Part shown: one piece after another, positions 25,406 to 38,382 of the stretch
How positions within the stretch are numbered: the stretch's first letter is position 1
Layout of the letters: each line of letters opens with the position of its first letter
Position numbers and translations under genes: made by a program
Notes under the pieces: model-generated
Database searches by the model: none
Told to the model about the DNA's origin: nothing
The model's input: the letters and a program-made list of their open reading frames with translations, nothing else
Assembly: GCA_964426915.1 (NCBI GenBank)
Contig: CAYRTD010000006.1
Coordinates: forward strand, 1 to 59,336
Length of the DNA stretch: 59,336 nucleotides
Direction of reading: 5' to 3'
Source of the DNA: CAYRTD01 sp964426915
Lineage (GTDB): Bacteria > Bacteroidota > Bacteroidia > Bacteroidales > GCA-2748055

Positions 25406-28400
25406 ATGGTTTTCAGCAAAGGATATTATACATGGACGAAAAAGGCATTACACCAGCCCTCAGGCTTGTGCTTTGCCTTTTTGCTTATCTTTTTGCTGTC
25501 TGCTCTTCAGCCTGCGTCTTCCCAGAAGATAAGTCGCGATGAATATACAGGTCAATGGCTCGATGATTTGTCATGGACCGATGGCTCCAATCCTGGAATT
25601 GCCGGAATTAATCAGAATGTTACCATTAATGGAACAATAAAACGTTCGGGCGACCTGGACTTTAACAATGGTAACCTGACCGTTAATGATACTCTTTTGA
25701 TCTTCGGTAATCTTAGCCTGGGAAATAATTCGGATTTTACCATTAACGAAGGAGGAGTTGTAGTAGTTTATGGAAATTATTTATCAGAGAACAAGGTAAA
25801 TGCAATTGCCGGGGGATACTTCGTCGTGATGGGGACTTTTGAGCAAAAGGGGGCAGATAATCAGGGGTCCTTTTCTGTTACTTCAGGAAGTGTATATATT
25901 TTTGATGAAGGTGCTAAAATTAAGGAAGGAACGGATTATTCCGATCTGAGTTGTCCTGATCCTGATGATTATCCGGACAATTGTGCATATGGAAATGAAA
26001 CAGATTTTGCCTCTGATCCCTTGTCTGATTTTGTCACAGGCGGTGGATATTTTATAACAGCTTCAGGACCTCTGACAGTTTGCGGACCTACAGGGTCAGT
26101 CGATCTTTCTGTTCCTGATGAAGGAGATTCCTATCAGTGGTTCATGGATGGAAATCCTGTTACAGGTGCCAATTCCTATCAATATACAGCGACGGAAACC
26201 GGTAGTTATTATGTAGAAATAATTATTAACTCCTTTATTTCCGAAACCGATTCTGTTGTATTTACTATTAATTCCCTTCCTCTTGTTACTTTTTCGGAAA
26301 TAGCAACTGACACATGTGAAAATACAACCGCCTTTGATCTTACCCAGGGAAGTCCTGCCGGAGGAATCTACAGCGGCCCTGGCATTACCACGTCACCTGA
26401 ATTCGATCCATCAATAGCCGGAGCCGGCACCCATACAATAAGCTATAGCTATACCGATGGTAATGGATGTGTAAACACAACCACTCAAACTATAACAGTT
26501 AATTCCCTTCCTGCAGTAAGTTTTGACAATATTACAGATATATGTGAAAATGCCGCCGCCTTTGATCTTACCCAGGGAAGTCCTGCCGGAGGAACCTACA
26601 GCGGCCCCGGTATTACCACATCACCTGAATTTGATCCATCTGTTGCCGGAGTTGGAACGCACACCATAACTTATACCTATACTGAGGTTGATGGCTGCAC
26701 TAATTCAGCCACTCAGACCATCACCGTAAACCCCCTTCCAACAGTTACTTTCGCAGCAATTGCCGATGTTTGTGAAGATGCCACAGACTTTACCCTCACG
26801 GAAGCCTCACCCGCCGGAGGCAGCTATTCCGGAACAGGCGTAAGTGGCGATGTTTTCAGTCCCTCAACAGCCGGTTCAGGCAGTCATACTATAACTTATA
26901 CCTTCACTGATGCTAATGGCTGTACTAATTCAGCCACGCAAACCATTACAGTAAATCCCCTTCCAGTAGTTACTTTCGCTGCTGTTACCGATGTATGTGA
27001 AAGCTCCGCTGCTTTCAATCTTACCGGAGGAAGTCCGGCCGGCGGAACTTACAGCGGACCAGGTATTACCACTTCACCGGAATTTGATCCCTCTGCTGCC
27101 GGCATTGGAACGCACACCATAACCTATACATTTGCCGATGGCAATGGCTGCACTAATTCAGCCACTCAGACCATCACCGTAAATCCCCTTCCAACAGTTA
27201 CTTTCGCAGCAATTGCCGATGTTTGTGAAGATGCCACAGNNNNNNNNNNNNNNNNNNNNNNNNNNNNNNNNNNNNNNNNNNNNNNNNNNNNNNNNNNNNN
27301 NNNNNNNNNNNNNNNNNNNNNNNNNNNNNNNNNNNNNNNCAGGCGTAAGTGGCGATGTTTTCAGTCCCTCAACAGCCGGTTCAGGCAGTCATACCATAAC
27401 TTATACCTACACCGATGCTAATGGCTGTACCAATTCAGCCACTCAGATCATCACAGTAAATCCCCTTCCTGCAGTTACTTTTGCAGCAATTGCCGATGTA
27501 TGTGTTGATGCCGCAGACTATACGCTTACGGAAGGCTCACCCGCCGGAGGTAACTATTCCGGGACAGGCGTAAGCGGCGATGTTTTCAGTCCCTCAACAG
27601 CCGGTTCAGGCACACATACACTGACTTATAGCTACAGCGATGTGAATGGTTGCGCCAATTCCGCCACTCAAAACATTACTGTAAATCCCCTTCCCCTGGT
27701 CACTTTTGTCGGTCTTGATACCTTATATGATGTCAGTGATCCTGCCTCAACCCTTATTGGAGGCCCATCAGGTGGTACATTTTTGGGTCCTGGCATTAAC
27801 AGTGATGAATTTGATCCTGCTCTTGCCGGTGTTGGCTTTCATGATATTTTTTATGAGTACACAGATGTAAATGGTTGTACAAGCTCTGATTCTGCTTCAA
27901 CTGAGGTAAGGGATTATGATTATAGAGAGGGGGCGAGAATAATTAACGATATAGATAACTGGTGCTCTGTTGATGCTGCATATACAACAAACGGAGCCAC
28001 GGCAGATGAGAATAAACCCTCCTGTTGGTCCGATGGTCCTGCCTATAATCGCTGGTTTATGTTCCAGGCTACTTCAAATGAAGTTATGATCACTTTAAAA
28101 ACCGGTGGGGATGAAGGAACGATGCGTAGACCACGCCTTGCTTTATGGGATTCTACAGGAAATGAGATAGCTTGTGAACAATATTACAGTGCTTGGGATG
28201 ATATAGATCTGGGGGCTGTAAATCTGGTACCCGGGGAATGGTATTTTATTTCTGTTGATAATGATAACCATAGCTGGGCAACAGGAAGTTTCACTCTTTG
28301 TATTGATGATGAAGTGGATTATGATTTTAAAGAAGGAGCTGAACAGGTTTATCACTTCCCCGATTGGTGCTCTGATGAAGCTGCTTATTCTACCACAGGA

Positions 28401-31400
28401 GCATCGCCTGACAGGTCTGCCGGTAGTTGCTGGGCCAATGGGCCTTCCTTTAACCGTTGGTTTACCTTCCAGGCAACCGATTCTGTTCTCTCTGTTGAAG
28501 TAAAAACAGGAGGTACGGAAGGTACTGCAAGAAGATTGCAGTTAGCTCTGTGGGATGAATTTGATACTGAGCTTGCCTGTAAGCGTTATTCCAATGATTA
28601 TGACGATGTTAAGTTACAATATGTGGGCTTAACCCCTGGAACGTGGTACTATGTTTCGGTAGATAATTTCGATAATTCCAATTACACCGGTTCTTTCACA
28701 ATTTGTCTCAATAATGAAGTTGATTACGATTTCAGGATTGGAGCCATAGAACTTACTGATATTCATGAATGGTGCTCAGCAGATGCTGCATATACTACCT
28801 ATGAGGCCACGCCGCAGGGAAAAAGAGCTTCTACCTGGAATAGCGGACCTAATTATGATCGCTGGTTTAAATTTCATGCGACCACTGACCAGATAAAAGC
28901 TGAAATGAAAACCGGTGGTGATCTTGGCACCCTTCGATACGGATACATCGCTATATGGGATTCCATGATGAATGAAGTATCCAGTGGTCGATATTCTTCA
29001 GCTTATGATCATATTATAACCAGTGCAATTAATCTGATTCCCGGGGATCTTTATTATATTACTGTTGATAATCGTCATTATTCAGGTTACAGAGGTACAT
29101 TCAGCTTATGTGTTACGGATTCAATTGGATATGATTATAAAGAAGGTGCAATAGACTTAGATGATATTGATGCCTGGTGTTCAGCCGATAAGGCATACAC
29201 AACAATGGATGCAACACCGGATCGCTTAAAGGGCTCAGCATGGAATACAGGAGCTAACTATAACCGCTGGTTCCGTTTTGTGGCTACCAATGACAAGGTA
29301 AAAGCAACCCTGCGAACCGGTGGTGATCAGGGAACACTAAGATTTGGATATATCGCAATTTGGGATTCTCTTGATAATGAGATTTCAAGTGCAAGGTACA
29401 CCTATGACTATGACAATGTTATTACCAGTTCATCTGATCTAATTCCCGGTCAGGCCTATTGGATATCGGTAGATAATTACAGTAATAATTCATACAGGGG
29501 TAGCTTTAGCTTATGTGTAGATGATACCCTGGATTACGATTTCCGTGAGGCTGCCATTGAGCTCACCGATCTGGATTACTGGTGCTCCGGCGATGCGGAA
29601 TATACTACTTTTGATGCCTCTCCTGACGAAGAAAAAGGTTCGGCATGGCCGAATGGACCTAATTACAATCGCTGGTTCAGATTCCAGGCCACCAAAGCCT
29701 TTGTCAAAATTGATATGAAAACGGGTGGGGATGAAGGAACTTTAAGACATGGATTGATAGCCCTATGGGATTCTGCAGGCAACGAGATTACCAGTGCAAG
29801 ATATGATTATGACTATGATGATATCACCGTTAGTTCTGCCTCTCTAACCCCAGGTGAATGGTATTTTATTTCTGTTGACAACCATCAAAATGCTGGTTAC
29901 CGGGGGACTTTCACTTTGTGTATCAGCGATACGATTGATTATGATTTTAAAGAAGCGGCATTAGAGGTTCCCCATTCAACTGGTTGGTGCTCTTTAGATG
30001 CAGCTTACAGTACAATGGATGCAACTCCTGACCGAATTAAAGGCTCAACATGGAATACAGGACCAAACTATAATCGCTGGTTTAAGTTTAAGGCGACTAA
30101 ACCATTTGTTAAAGTTGATATGAAAACCGGCGGATTAGAAGGAAGCCTTAGATATCCATATTTGGCCATTTTTAATGAGGATGATGTTGAAATTGCAAGC
30201 TCAAGGTATACATACGATTATGATGATATATCAGTGAGTTCCGATTCGCTTTCTGTTGGTAGTTGGTATTACATTGCAGCTGATAATCGCTCTTATTCAG
30301 GCTATCGTGGATCATTTAGTTTGTGCATAGCCGATACCATTGATTATGATTTCAAGGCTGCAGCCATTGAAATAACTGATATCGACTCATGGTGTTCTCC
30401 TCTGAAGGCATATACAACAATTGATGCTACACCAGATGAAATTAAAGGATCAATGTGGAATTCCGGCCCAAATTATAATCGTTGGTTTAAATTCACGGCT
30501 ACTTCTACTATGGTCAGTGCCCGGTTAAAGACAGGTGGTGATGAAGGTTCATTACGAAACGGATATATAGCTATCTGGGATTCAGCCGGAAATGAAGTCA
30601 GCAGTGCAAGATATACCTATGATTACGATGACGTGGCAGTTTCATCTGATACTCTTACACCAGGTGAACTTTATTATATATCTGTTGATAATCACAGCAA
30701 TTCCGGTTACAGAGGAACTTTTTCATTATGTGTGGATGATACCATAGATTATGACTGGAAGTCAGCTGCGTATATTATTTCTGACTATAATGAATGGTGT
30801 TCAGACCTTAAACAATTTTCAACAATAGGTGCATCGGCCGATGAACAGGCCGGTTCCTGCTGGAATACCGGTCCTAATTTTAACAGGTGGTTCAAATTTC
30901 AGGCTACTTCAACTGATTTCACTGCCAGATTATTAACAGGAGGGGAAGAAGGTACCCTCAGGTATGGGTACATGGCCCTATTTGATTCGTCAGGTAATGA
31001 ACTGGCCTGTAGAAGATATGCAGGTGACTACGACGACCTGGAAATTACTTCGGATACATTTGATCTTGTTATTGGGGAATGGTATTATTTATCAATTGAT
31101 AATCACGAGAATACCAGTCATAGAGGAACATTTTCATTATGCCTTGATGATGAACTAAGCTATGATTTCAAGGATGGAGCAGAAATCTTATCAGATTTGA
31201 ATAATTGGTGTTCATCACTGGCCAGCTTTAATACCATAAATGCAACTCCTGACGAAAGTGCCGGCTCGTGCTGGCCAAACGGTCCGAATTATAACCGCTG
31301 GTTCATGTTCCAGGCTACCACTTCAAGTATTTCTGCTATTATCAGAACATATGGTATTGAAGGGGATATTGACCGGATAATGGTAAGCCTGTGGGATGAA

Positions 31401-34400
31401 TCTCTGAATGAAATTGATTGTAATACATATTTGTTGAACCAGTCTGATGTTGAAGTTTCATCTACCGGTCTGACTCCCGGAAGCTGGTATTACATCACTG
31501 TTGATAATTATAGTGGAAACGGTTACCGGGGAAGTTTTACTGTTTGTATAACCGATAATCTTGTCAATGATAATTTATCCGGGGCAATTGAACTTTCTGA
31601 TCTGAATGGATGGTGCTCTGAAAATTCAAAATATACGAATTCAATTGCTACTGCAGATGAAAGTCAGGGCAGTTGCTGGACAGGTGCTGAGAATAAAAAT
31701 GTATGGTTCAAATTTACCCCGCAGTCAGGGAATGCGAAAATTCTTTTAAAAACCGGGGGAGAATTTGGCAGCATGACCAATCCTCAAATAGCAGTATGGG
31801 ATAGTTCACTTAATGAAGTTTCATGTGCAGCATATTCCGGGTCTGATACCTTAACGATCAATCTTTCATCGCTGGTCTCCGGCGATCTATATTATATCTC
31901 GGTTGATGATGATGGTACTTCAGGAACTTTCAGCTTATGCATTGATGATGATGTAGTATATACCTATCCAAGCGGAGCATATGAGATTACCGATACAGAT
32001 AACTGGTGTTCTCCCGAAGCTGCTTTTTCGAATTCTTCTGTTAACCCGGATACAGTTGGCGGAAGTTGCTGGACAGGAACAGAAAATAAAAATGCATGGT
32101 TTAAATTTCAGGCTACCGGACCGGAAATACGAATAGAAGTTAAAACAGGCAGCTCTTATGGAGGCATGAGAAGGCAGCAACTTGGCTTATGGAATCAGGC
32201 CGGGGATGAAATTGGCTGCTCTTCATGGAGATCTAATACGGGGACAATTATTCTTCAGTCAGACAGTCTAACCGCTGGTAATTGGTATTATTTTGCAGTT
32301 GATGATGACAAGACTTCAGGTTCTTTCACACTTTGCCTTGATGATTCCGTGGATTATGATTTTCGTCAAAATGCATATGATATATCCGATCTTACCCAAT
32401 GGTGTTCAGATGATGAGCAGTTTACCAATTATTATGCAACGGGAGATGGTAATCCTGGATCGTGCTGGTCTGGTTCTGCAGATAAAAATGTCTGGTTTAA
32501 ATTCATTGCTGATACCCCTTATGCAAAAATTACTTTGAAAACCGGAAATGTATATGGAAATATGCAACGTCAGGAAATTGCACTTTTTAATTCCGATAAT
32601 GTGGAGGTTGCATGTGGCAGATGGACTTCAACCCAGGGCTCTGTAATAATACAAACAGATTCTCTGGAAGTTGGAAATACATATTGGATAAGTGTTGATG
32701 ATGACAGGGTAAGCAGTACCTTTTCCATTTGCACCGACGACAGTCCTGATTATGATTATAAGGCCGGTGCTTATGAATTAACAAATATTACCAACTGGTG
32801 TTCTGAAAATGAACAGTTTTCCAATTATTGGGCCACAGAAGATGAATCCATGGCATCGTGCTGGTCGGGAACTGAGAATAAAAATGTCTGGTTTAAGTTT
32901 CAGGCATCAACGAGATTTATAGATATTACACTTCGTACAGGGGATGTATACGGAGATATCCGACGTCCTCAGATGGCCCTCTGGAGAGATGATGGAACTG
33001 AGGTAGCATGTATCGGTCCTGTAATTGACCGTGGATCTTTGATCCTCAGCGCCGATACCCTAACTCCTGGTCATTGGTATTATCTCTCAGTGGATGATAA
33101 TCACCGTAGTAACGATTTCACCCTCTGTATTGACGATCAGCCCACCTATGATTATAAGGAGGGAGCTATTGAGCTTGCGCATAATGCTGGATGTTCTCCT
33201 GAAATGGCATATACGAATTATTTTGCCACAGCAGACCAGGATATGGGATCATGCTGGTCGGGAACTGAGAATAAAAATGTTTGGTTTAAATTCCAGGCAC
33301 AAACTCAATACCTTACACTTCTTCTGAAAACCGGTAATGTTTACGGTGATATCAGAAGACCGCAAATGGCTGTATGGAGAGATGATGGCACCGAGGTGGC
33401 CTGTATAGGACCGGTAATTAATCAGGGAACACTGGTACTGAGTATAGATACGCTTACATCGGGTGACTGGTATTATATTTCTGTTGATGATAATTATCTA
33501 AGCAACACTTTTACGCTTTGTATTTATGATGAATTGAATTATGATTTCTGGGAAGGTGCAGAAATTTTAGCACATGATGCAGGCTGTTCCTCTAACGAAG
33601 CCTATACAAATCGCTATGCAACTGATGATGTGGGGATGGCAACCTGTTGGTCCGGAACTGAGAATAAAAATGTCTGGTTTAAATTTCAGGCAACCACACC
33701 TTATGTTACTGCAAAACTAAAAACTGGAAATATTTATGGAGATCTGAGACGGCCCCAGCTTGCTCTTTATAACGAAGATCAGGTGGAAGTGAAATGCATT
33801 GGTCCCGTAATTGATCAGGGAACTATTTCATTGAGTCTCGATACTTTAACAGTTGGTAATTGGTATTGGCTGGCAGTGGATGATAACTACAGATCCAACG
33901 ATTTCACATTGTGCCTGGATAATCAACTGGATTTTGACTATAAAGCTGGTGCAATAGAGATCCCTCATACAGACTGGTGCTCAAGTAATGCTGTTTACAA
34001 TAACCGTAGTGCCACACCGGATGAATCCATGGCTTCCTGCTGGGGAGGAACAGAAAATAAAAATGTCTGGTTTAAATTCCAGGCTACAGGTCAATTTGCA
34101 ACGCTTTCACTTAAGACAGGAAATGTGTATGGAAACATGCGAAGAGGACAAATGGCCCTGTGGAATGAGGATGGAGTGGAAGTGAAATGTGTGGGAGATA
34201 TACGTGATTATGGTACCACAACAATGAGCGTTGATAGTCTTACAGTAGGCAACTGGTATTATGTTTCAGTAGATGATGACAGGAATTATGGATCTTTCTC
34301 ATTGTGTATTGATGATGATGTGAATTTTGATTATAAGCAGGGAGCAATTGAAGTCCAACATGATTATGGATGTTATCCTGACGCTTCTTATTCAAATTTT

Positions 34401-37133
34401 GATGCCACTGATGATCAGAACATGGGTAGCTGTTGGTCAGGAACAGAAAATAAAAATGTCTGGTTTAAATTTGAAGCAATAAGTAATGAGGTAAAAGTCT
34501 CACTTAAAACAGGTTCTGTTTACGGTAGTATGGACAAGCAGCAGGTGGCTTTGTGGAATGAAAATGGTGACCAGGTTGCCTGCGCTAAATGGCAATCCAA
34601 TGAAGGTACTGTTATTATGCAAACCGATAGTCTGATCGCGGGCAACTCCTATTATATTTCTGTGGATGATGACCGGTATCCCGGGTCTTTTACTTTATGT
34701 TTGGACGATGAAGTGGATTATGATTTTAAATCAGGGGCAATCGAACTTATAAATATTAATGACTGGTGTTCTGGAGATGCAGTTTACGATAATAATTTTG
34801 CAACACCGGACAGGTCTCAGGGTAGTTGCTGGACAGGAACTGAGAATAAAAATGTGTGGTTCAAATTCACCGCAATTACAGAAAATGTTATCGTTCGGGT
34901 GAAGACCGGAACGGTTTATGGATCCATGCGAAAACAACAGTTAGCTCTGTGGAATGAAAACGGAGATGAAATAGCTTGTGCTACCTGGTCTTCTAATACA
35001 GGAACTGTTACTCTCAGTGCTGACACACTTACTGCCGGGAATGTTTATTATATTTCTGTTGATGATGATCGCTATGATGGTAGCTTCAGTCTTTGTGTTC
35101 AGGGAAACCCTCTCGATGCTGACATATCAGGAACGAATGTCAGCTGTTATGGTGCAGATAACGGATCTGTGTCTGTGACACCTCAGGGTGGAACCGGTAT
35201 TGGATATTCCTATTCCTGGACTCTGGATGGGACTCCTATTCCTGTAACCATTCCCAATCCTTCAGGTTTATCACCCGGAACTTATGAAGCCACAGTGACA
35301 GATGATGGCGATGGAAGTACGGCTACTGTATCCTATGTTGTTACTGAAGAACCGCCCCTCAGCCTTTCTTTAAGCAGTACCAATGAAACATGCCCCGGAG
35401 CTTCCGATGGTGAGATTACTGCAAATGCCGGAGGAGGAACATCAACAGCATATTTCTATGAATGGTATAGAAATGGTAACCCTACAGGAAATGTAACTTC
35501 TTCTATTACAGGGCTGAATCCGGGATGGTACATGGTTGTGGTAACAGATGCCGGAGCTGAAAGTTGTACAATAACAGACAGTGTTGAGATAACTACAAAT
35601 AATACTGCAAGTACCGATCCAACAGGCATTACCATAACTAATAACAATATTTGTCAGGGAACTCCAAAAACACTTACAGTTGAAGGCGGCAATTTGGGTA
35701 CAAGTGCCGCATGGAAATGGTATCTCGATAGTGGTTTCACATCCTCGGCCGGTCCTGATGGTTCTTCTCTTATCGTTGACCCGGCTGACACAACCGAATA
35801 TTGGGTAAGAGCTGAAGGAATATGTAATAATACAAATGCTGTTTCTGGTATTGTTTATACTGGGGTTCCAAGTATACCTCCCACTGCAGCAAGCTCCGAC
35901 CGAAATAATATTTGCCCCGGCGATGGTAATATAAATTTATCCTATACAGGAGGTACTCCCGGAGATGGAGCCACTGCTGAATGGTACGACGATGCCGCAT
36001 TGACGAATAATATAGGTTCAGGAAATAACCTCGGGTTATCAGCTCCTTTAATCACAACTACATATTACGTAAGATTTGAAGGAGATTGTAATATTACTAC
36101 CGCAGAATCAATTACGATTAATGTAAATCCTGAACCCTCCGGAACACTCAGTAGCGATGATGCCGACAATATTATCTGTGAAGGGGATACAATTACTTTC
36201 ACAGCAACGGATGGTGCAAATTATGAATTTTCAGTCAATGGCAACCCAGTACAGAATGGTTCCGATGGAACATATCTTACAAGTTCACTTTCAAATGGAG
36301 ATGCAGTGGGCGTAAATGTCTCCAATGCTGCAGGTTGCGAAGTTTCGTACTCTCCAATAACCATCAGTGTGAATGAATTGCCTTCTGTAGACTTTGCAAC
36401 CATTCCAGATGTATGCGAAGATGCAGCTGCCTTTGACTTATCCCAGGGAAGCCCGGCAGGAGGCACCTACAGCAGCATCGGCATCACTACATCACCGGAA
36501 TTCGATCCATCCGTTCCCGGAGCTGGGACCCATACAATAACTTATACCTATACCGATGCTAATGGCTGCACCAATTCAGCCACTCAGACCATCACGGTAA
36601 ATGCCCTTCCTGCAGTTTCATTTGCTGCTATTGGCGATGTATGTATTGATGCCGCAGACTTTACCCTCACGGAAGGCTCACCTGCTGGGGGAACATATTC
36701 CGGAACCGGAGTAAGTGGTGAAGTTTTCAGTCCATCGACAGCGGGCGCAGGTACCCATACTATAACTTATACTTACACTGATGGCAACGGCTGTACAAAT
36801 TCAGCAAATCAAACCATTACAGTAAATGGGCTGCCAGTACCGGCAATTTCAGGACCAACAGAGAGCTGCTTAAATGGCAGCGGAATATTTATTACTCCTG
36901 ATAATCCAGATCACAGCTATTTATGGAATATTACAGGGGGAACCCCCAGCACTTCCCTTGACAGTAACCAGGTGAGTGTCGATTTTGGAATTGCAGGAAC
37001 AGCAAGCATTGAAGTGACAGAAACAAATGATATTACAGGTTGTACGGCAACCAGTGCAGGTCATAATGTAATTGTATATGATAAACCATCGATCGGTGAG
37101 ATCGAATCAAATAATAAATTAATAAGAAGATAA
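25406..37133 (+). CDS. Giant multidomain surface adhesin with PPC-like and SprB-type repeats
   Basis: One gene broken only by a 100-N gap at 27240-27339. The downstream frame is offset by one because the N run is a placeholder. With 48 missing bases the frame is restored and the protein is about 3,891 residues. Order: signal peptide (FAFLLIFLLSALQPASSQ), a beta-solenoid-like region (about residues 45-170), a PKD/Ig-like domain, seven Ig-like repeats of 75-77 residues (26276-27914), 18 tandem 130-140-residue repeats resembling pre-peptidase C-terminal domains (27915-35105), two SprB-type repeats (about 35110-35600), three more Ig-like domains, two further 75-residue repeats (36378-36830) and a final PKD-like domain ending IESNNKLIRR. 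No T9SS sorting domain is recognisable. The likely role is cell-surface adhesion or gliding, by analogy with SprB-type proteins. Confidence 0.85.
26276..27914 (+). repeat. Seven tandem Ig-like repeat units in the adhesin
   Basis: Units start at 26276, 26507, 26735, 26960, 27188, 27465 and 27690, each 225-231 bases. Each opens with LP-V-F and ends NGC-NSATQTITVN. Units 3, 5 and 6 are nearly identical at DNA level, which probably caused the assembly gap in unit 5. Two more units of the same family lie at 36378 and 36606. Confidence 0.9.
27240..27339. other. Assembly gap (100 N) inside a repeat unit
   Basis: The flanks GATGCCACAG and CAGGCGTAAGTGG match unit 3 at 26777-26786 and 26835 onward, where 48 bases separate them. 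A 48-base gap makes unit 5 exactly 225 bases and restores the reading frame, while 100 bases does not. Whole collapsed units (multiples of about 225) cannot be excluded. Confidence 0.9.
27915..35105 (+). repeat. Eighteen tandem PPC-like repeats of about 130-140 residues
   Basis: Each unit reads YD(F/Y)--GA-E(I/L)--------WCS...(G)SCW---- N(R/V)WF-F-A ... LKTGG---G--R ... (L/I)ALWDS--NEIAC ... L--G-WYYISVD(N/D) ... G-F(S/T)LC(I/V)DD. Units 1-9 have NRWF and SVDN. Units 10-18 have NVWF and SVDD and are slightly shorter. The Cys of WCS and of FSLC are kept in all 18. The pair GSCW/IAC is kept together in 13 units and lost together in units 3-7. Confidence 0.9.
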
Positions 37134-37168
37134 TTAAATTAACAATAACAATTAATAAAAGGACAGTC

Positions 37169-37972
37169 ATGAAAACAAAAACGTTTAACAAAATCGCAAA
37201 ATTTTTAGTAGTAGCAACAATTGGATTTTTCGCATCTGCATCAATGTATGGGCAGTTTGTCGATACTGATACAATAGCTCAGGATCCTTCTATTGAAGAA
37301 CGTAAAGGCAATACCAGTACTTACACGGTTCCGGGCCCTGCTACAGATGAATACAGCTGGCAGGTAACCGGGGGTGCCATCGTGGTTCCTGCAAGTGGAG
37401 TAACGGGATCTGGAACAACTGATGATCCTTATGTTGTGCCTTTTACGGCAGGACTTCAGTCAATTGAGGTGGAATGGCCGACCGATGACAGTACTATTAA
37501 TTCAGTATCCGGAAATGTATCTACACAAAGAAAGGTCGCCAATGCAACTGATGCATGTCCAAGTAGTATTCAGTCACTGGATGTAAGCCTTTGGAGTAAT
37601 CCAACAGCAGCCATTCAGGATGCTGATTACGAGATTTGTTCCGGTGATGCCACCCTGGGAGATATCACGGTTGAATTCACAGGTGCTCCAAATTTCGAAT
37701 TTAAGTATACCATAACCGGTCTTGATGGCATCGAGGGCCCTGAACAGCTGGGTACAGTTGCCGCCGGAAGCGGTACAGCAACAATTGATATAGCGGATAA
37801 TCTTTTGAATACCAGCTCAACTGATGATCAGACATATGTGGTTACGCTTACCGAAATGAATGATACATTCACCGGTACCGGAACTCTTGTTGATGCTTCT
37901 TTTACAATAACCGTACATCCTACAGTTGAAACTGGTCCTATTTCAGGAGATAATACTTTGACAAGAAATTAG
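37169..37972 (+). CDS. Exported Ig-like protein sharing the adhesin's C-terminal tail
   Basis: This 267-residue protein has a signal peptide of about 28 residues (FLVVATIGFFASASMYGQ). A PKD/Ig-like domain contains YSWQVTGGAIVVPASG, and a second beta-rich domain begins ADYEICSGDATLGDITVEF. The last residues, TGPISGDNTLTRN, have the same spacing as the end of the preceding giant protein (IGEIESNNKLIRR): G-x-I-x-x-x-N-x-L-x-R-x then stop. It lacks a CHU_C or type A sorting domain. It begins 35 bases after the adhesin stop and is probably co-transcribed with it. A role as an accessory surface protein of the adhesin locus is inferred. Confidence 0.75.
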   Translation: MKTKTFNKIAKFLVVATIGFFASASMYGQFVDTDTIAQDPSIEERKGNTSTYTVPGPATDEYSWQVTGGAIVVPASGVTGSGTTDDPYVVPFTAGLQSIEVEWPTDDSTINSVSGNVSTQRKVANATDACPSSIQSLDVSLWSNPTAAIQDADYEICSGDATLGDITVEFTGAPNFEFKYTITGLDGIEGPEQLGTVAAGSGTATIDIADNLLNTSSTDDQTYVVTLTEMNDTFTGTGTLVDASFTITVHPTVETGPISGDNTLTRN

Positions 37973-38382
37973 AGTTTTAGGAGATAAATAATAACTGTTT
38001 AGGAGTTTTGGTTGGTTCTTTTCGTTTGAATAAATGTAGGATCATTATACGGATACTTATGGGAATCCGGATGATTTGAATATAGTCTGAAAACGCCTGA
38101 ACAGAGGAAGAAACATAATAATTGTATTAATATGTGATGTCTGACCATGAAATGGAGTGTCTGTTTCAGACCGGCCCTGCGGGCTCAGCGAAGCTAATCG
38201 TCTTAAAGGCGTTGAGCATAAAGCAGGAACGGGAGAAACAGCTAACATAAGCATTAATTTTGCTTAACGCTAATGAGTGAAACAGCCATTATGGACAGAT
38301 ACAATTTAATTGACAGTACCATTGATGAATAAAATTGAAATAGTAACACAGATGAGATGCTGATGCAGATCAGTGAACAGCA
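37973..38382. other. Intergenic region with a degenerate dispersed element
   Basis: 410 bases without a gene. The right half (38136-38307) is a diverged copy of the GTCTGTC element family. The left part contains GTTTTAGGAG and TGTTTAGGAG direct copies near 37975 and 37997. I see no terminator with a T-run. Confidence 0.6.
38136..38307. repeat. Diverged GTCTGTC-family element
   Basis: The left end is GATGTCTGACCATGAAATGG and the right end is CCATTATGGACAGATAC, which are imperfect inverted repeats of each other. Internally GGGCTCAGCGAAGCTAAT matches GAGCTCAGGGAAGCTAAT of the element at 44671-44930. No coding capacity. Confidence 0.65.

Noticed and set aside
27213..27239. Separate gene start just before the N gap
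   Set aside because: The second frame exists only because the gap is written as 100 N. The repeats show a single gene with about 48 bases missing.
27915..35105. CRISPR or other DNA repeat array
   Set aside because: The periodicity of about 400 bases is codon-aligned with protein-level conservation and no constant short repeats or spacers.
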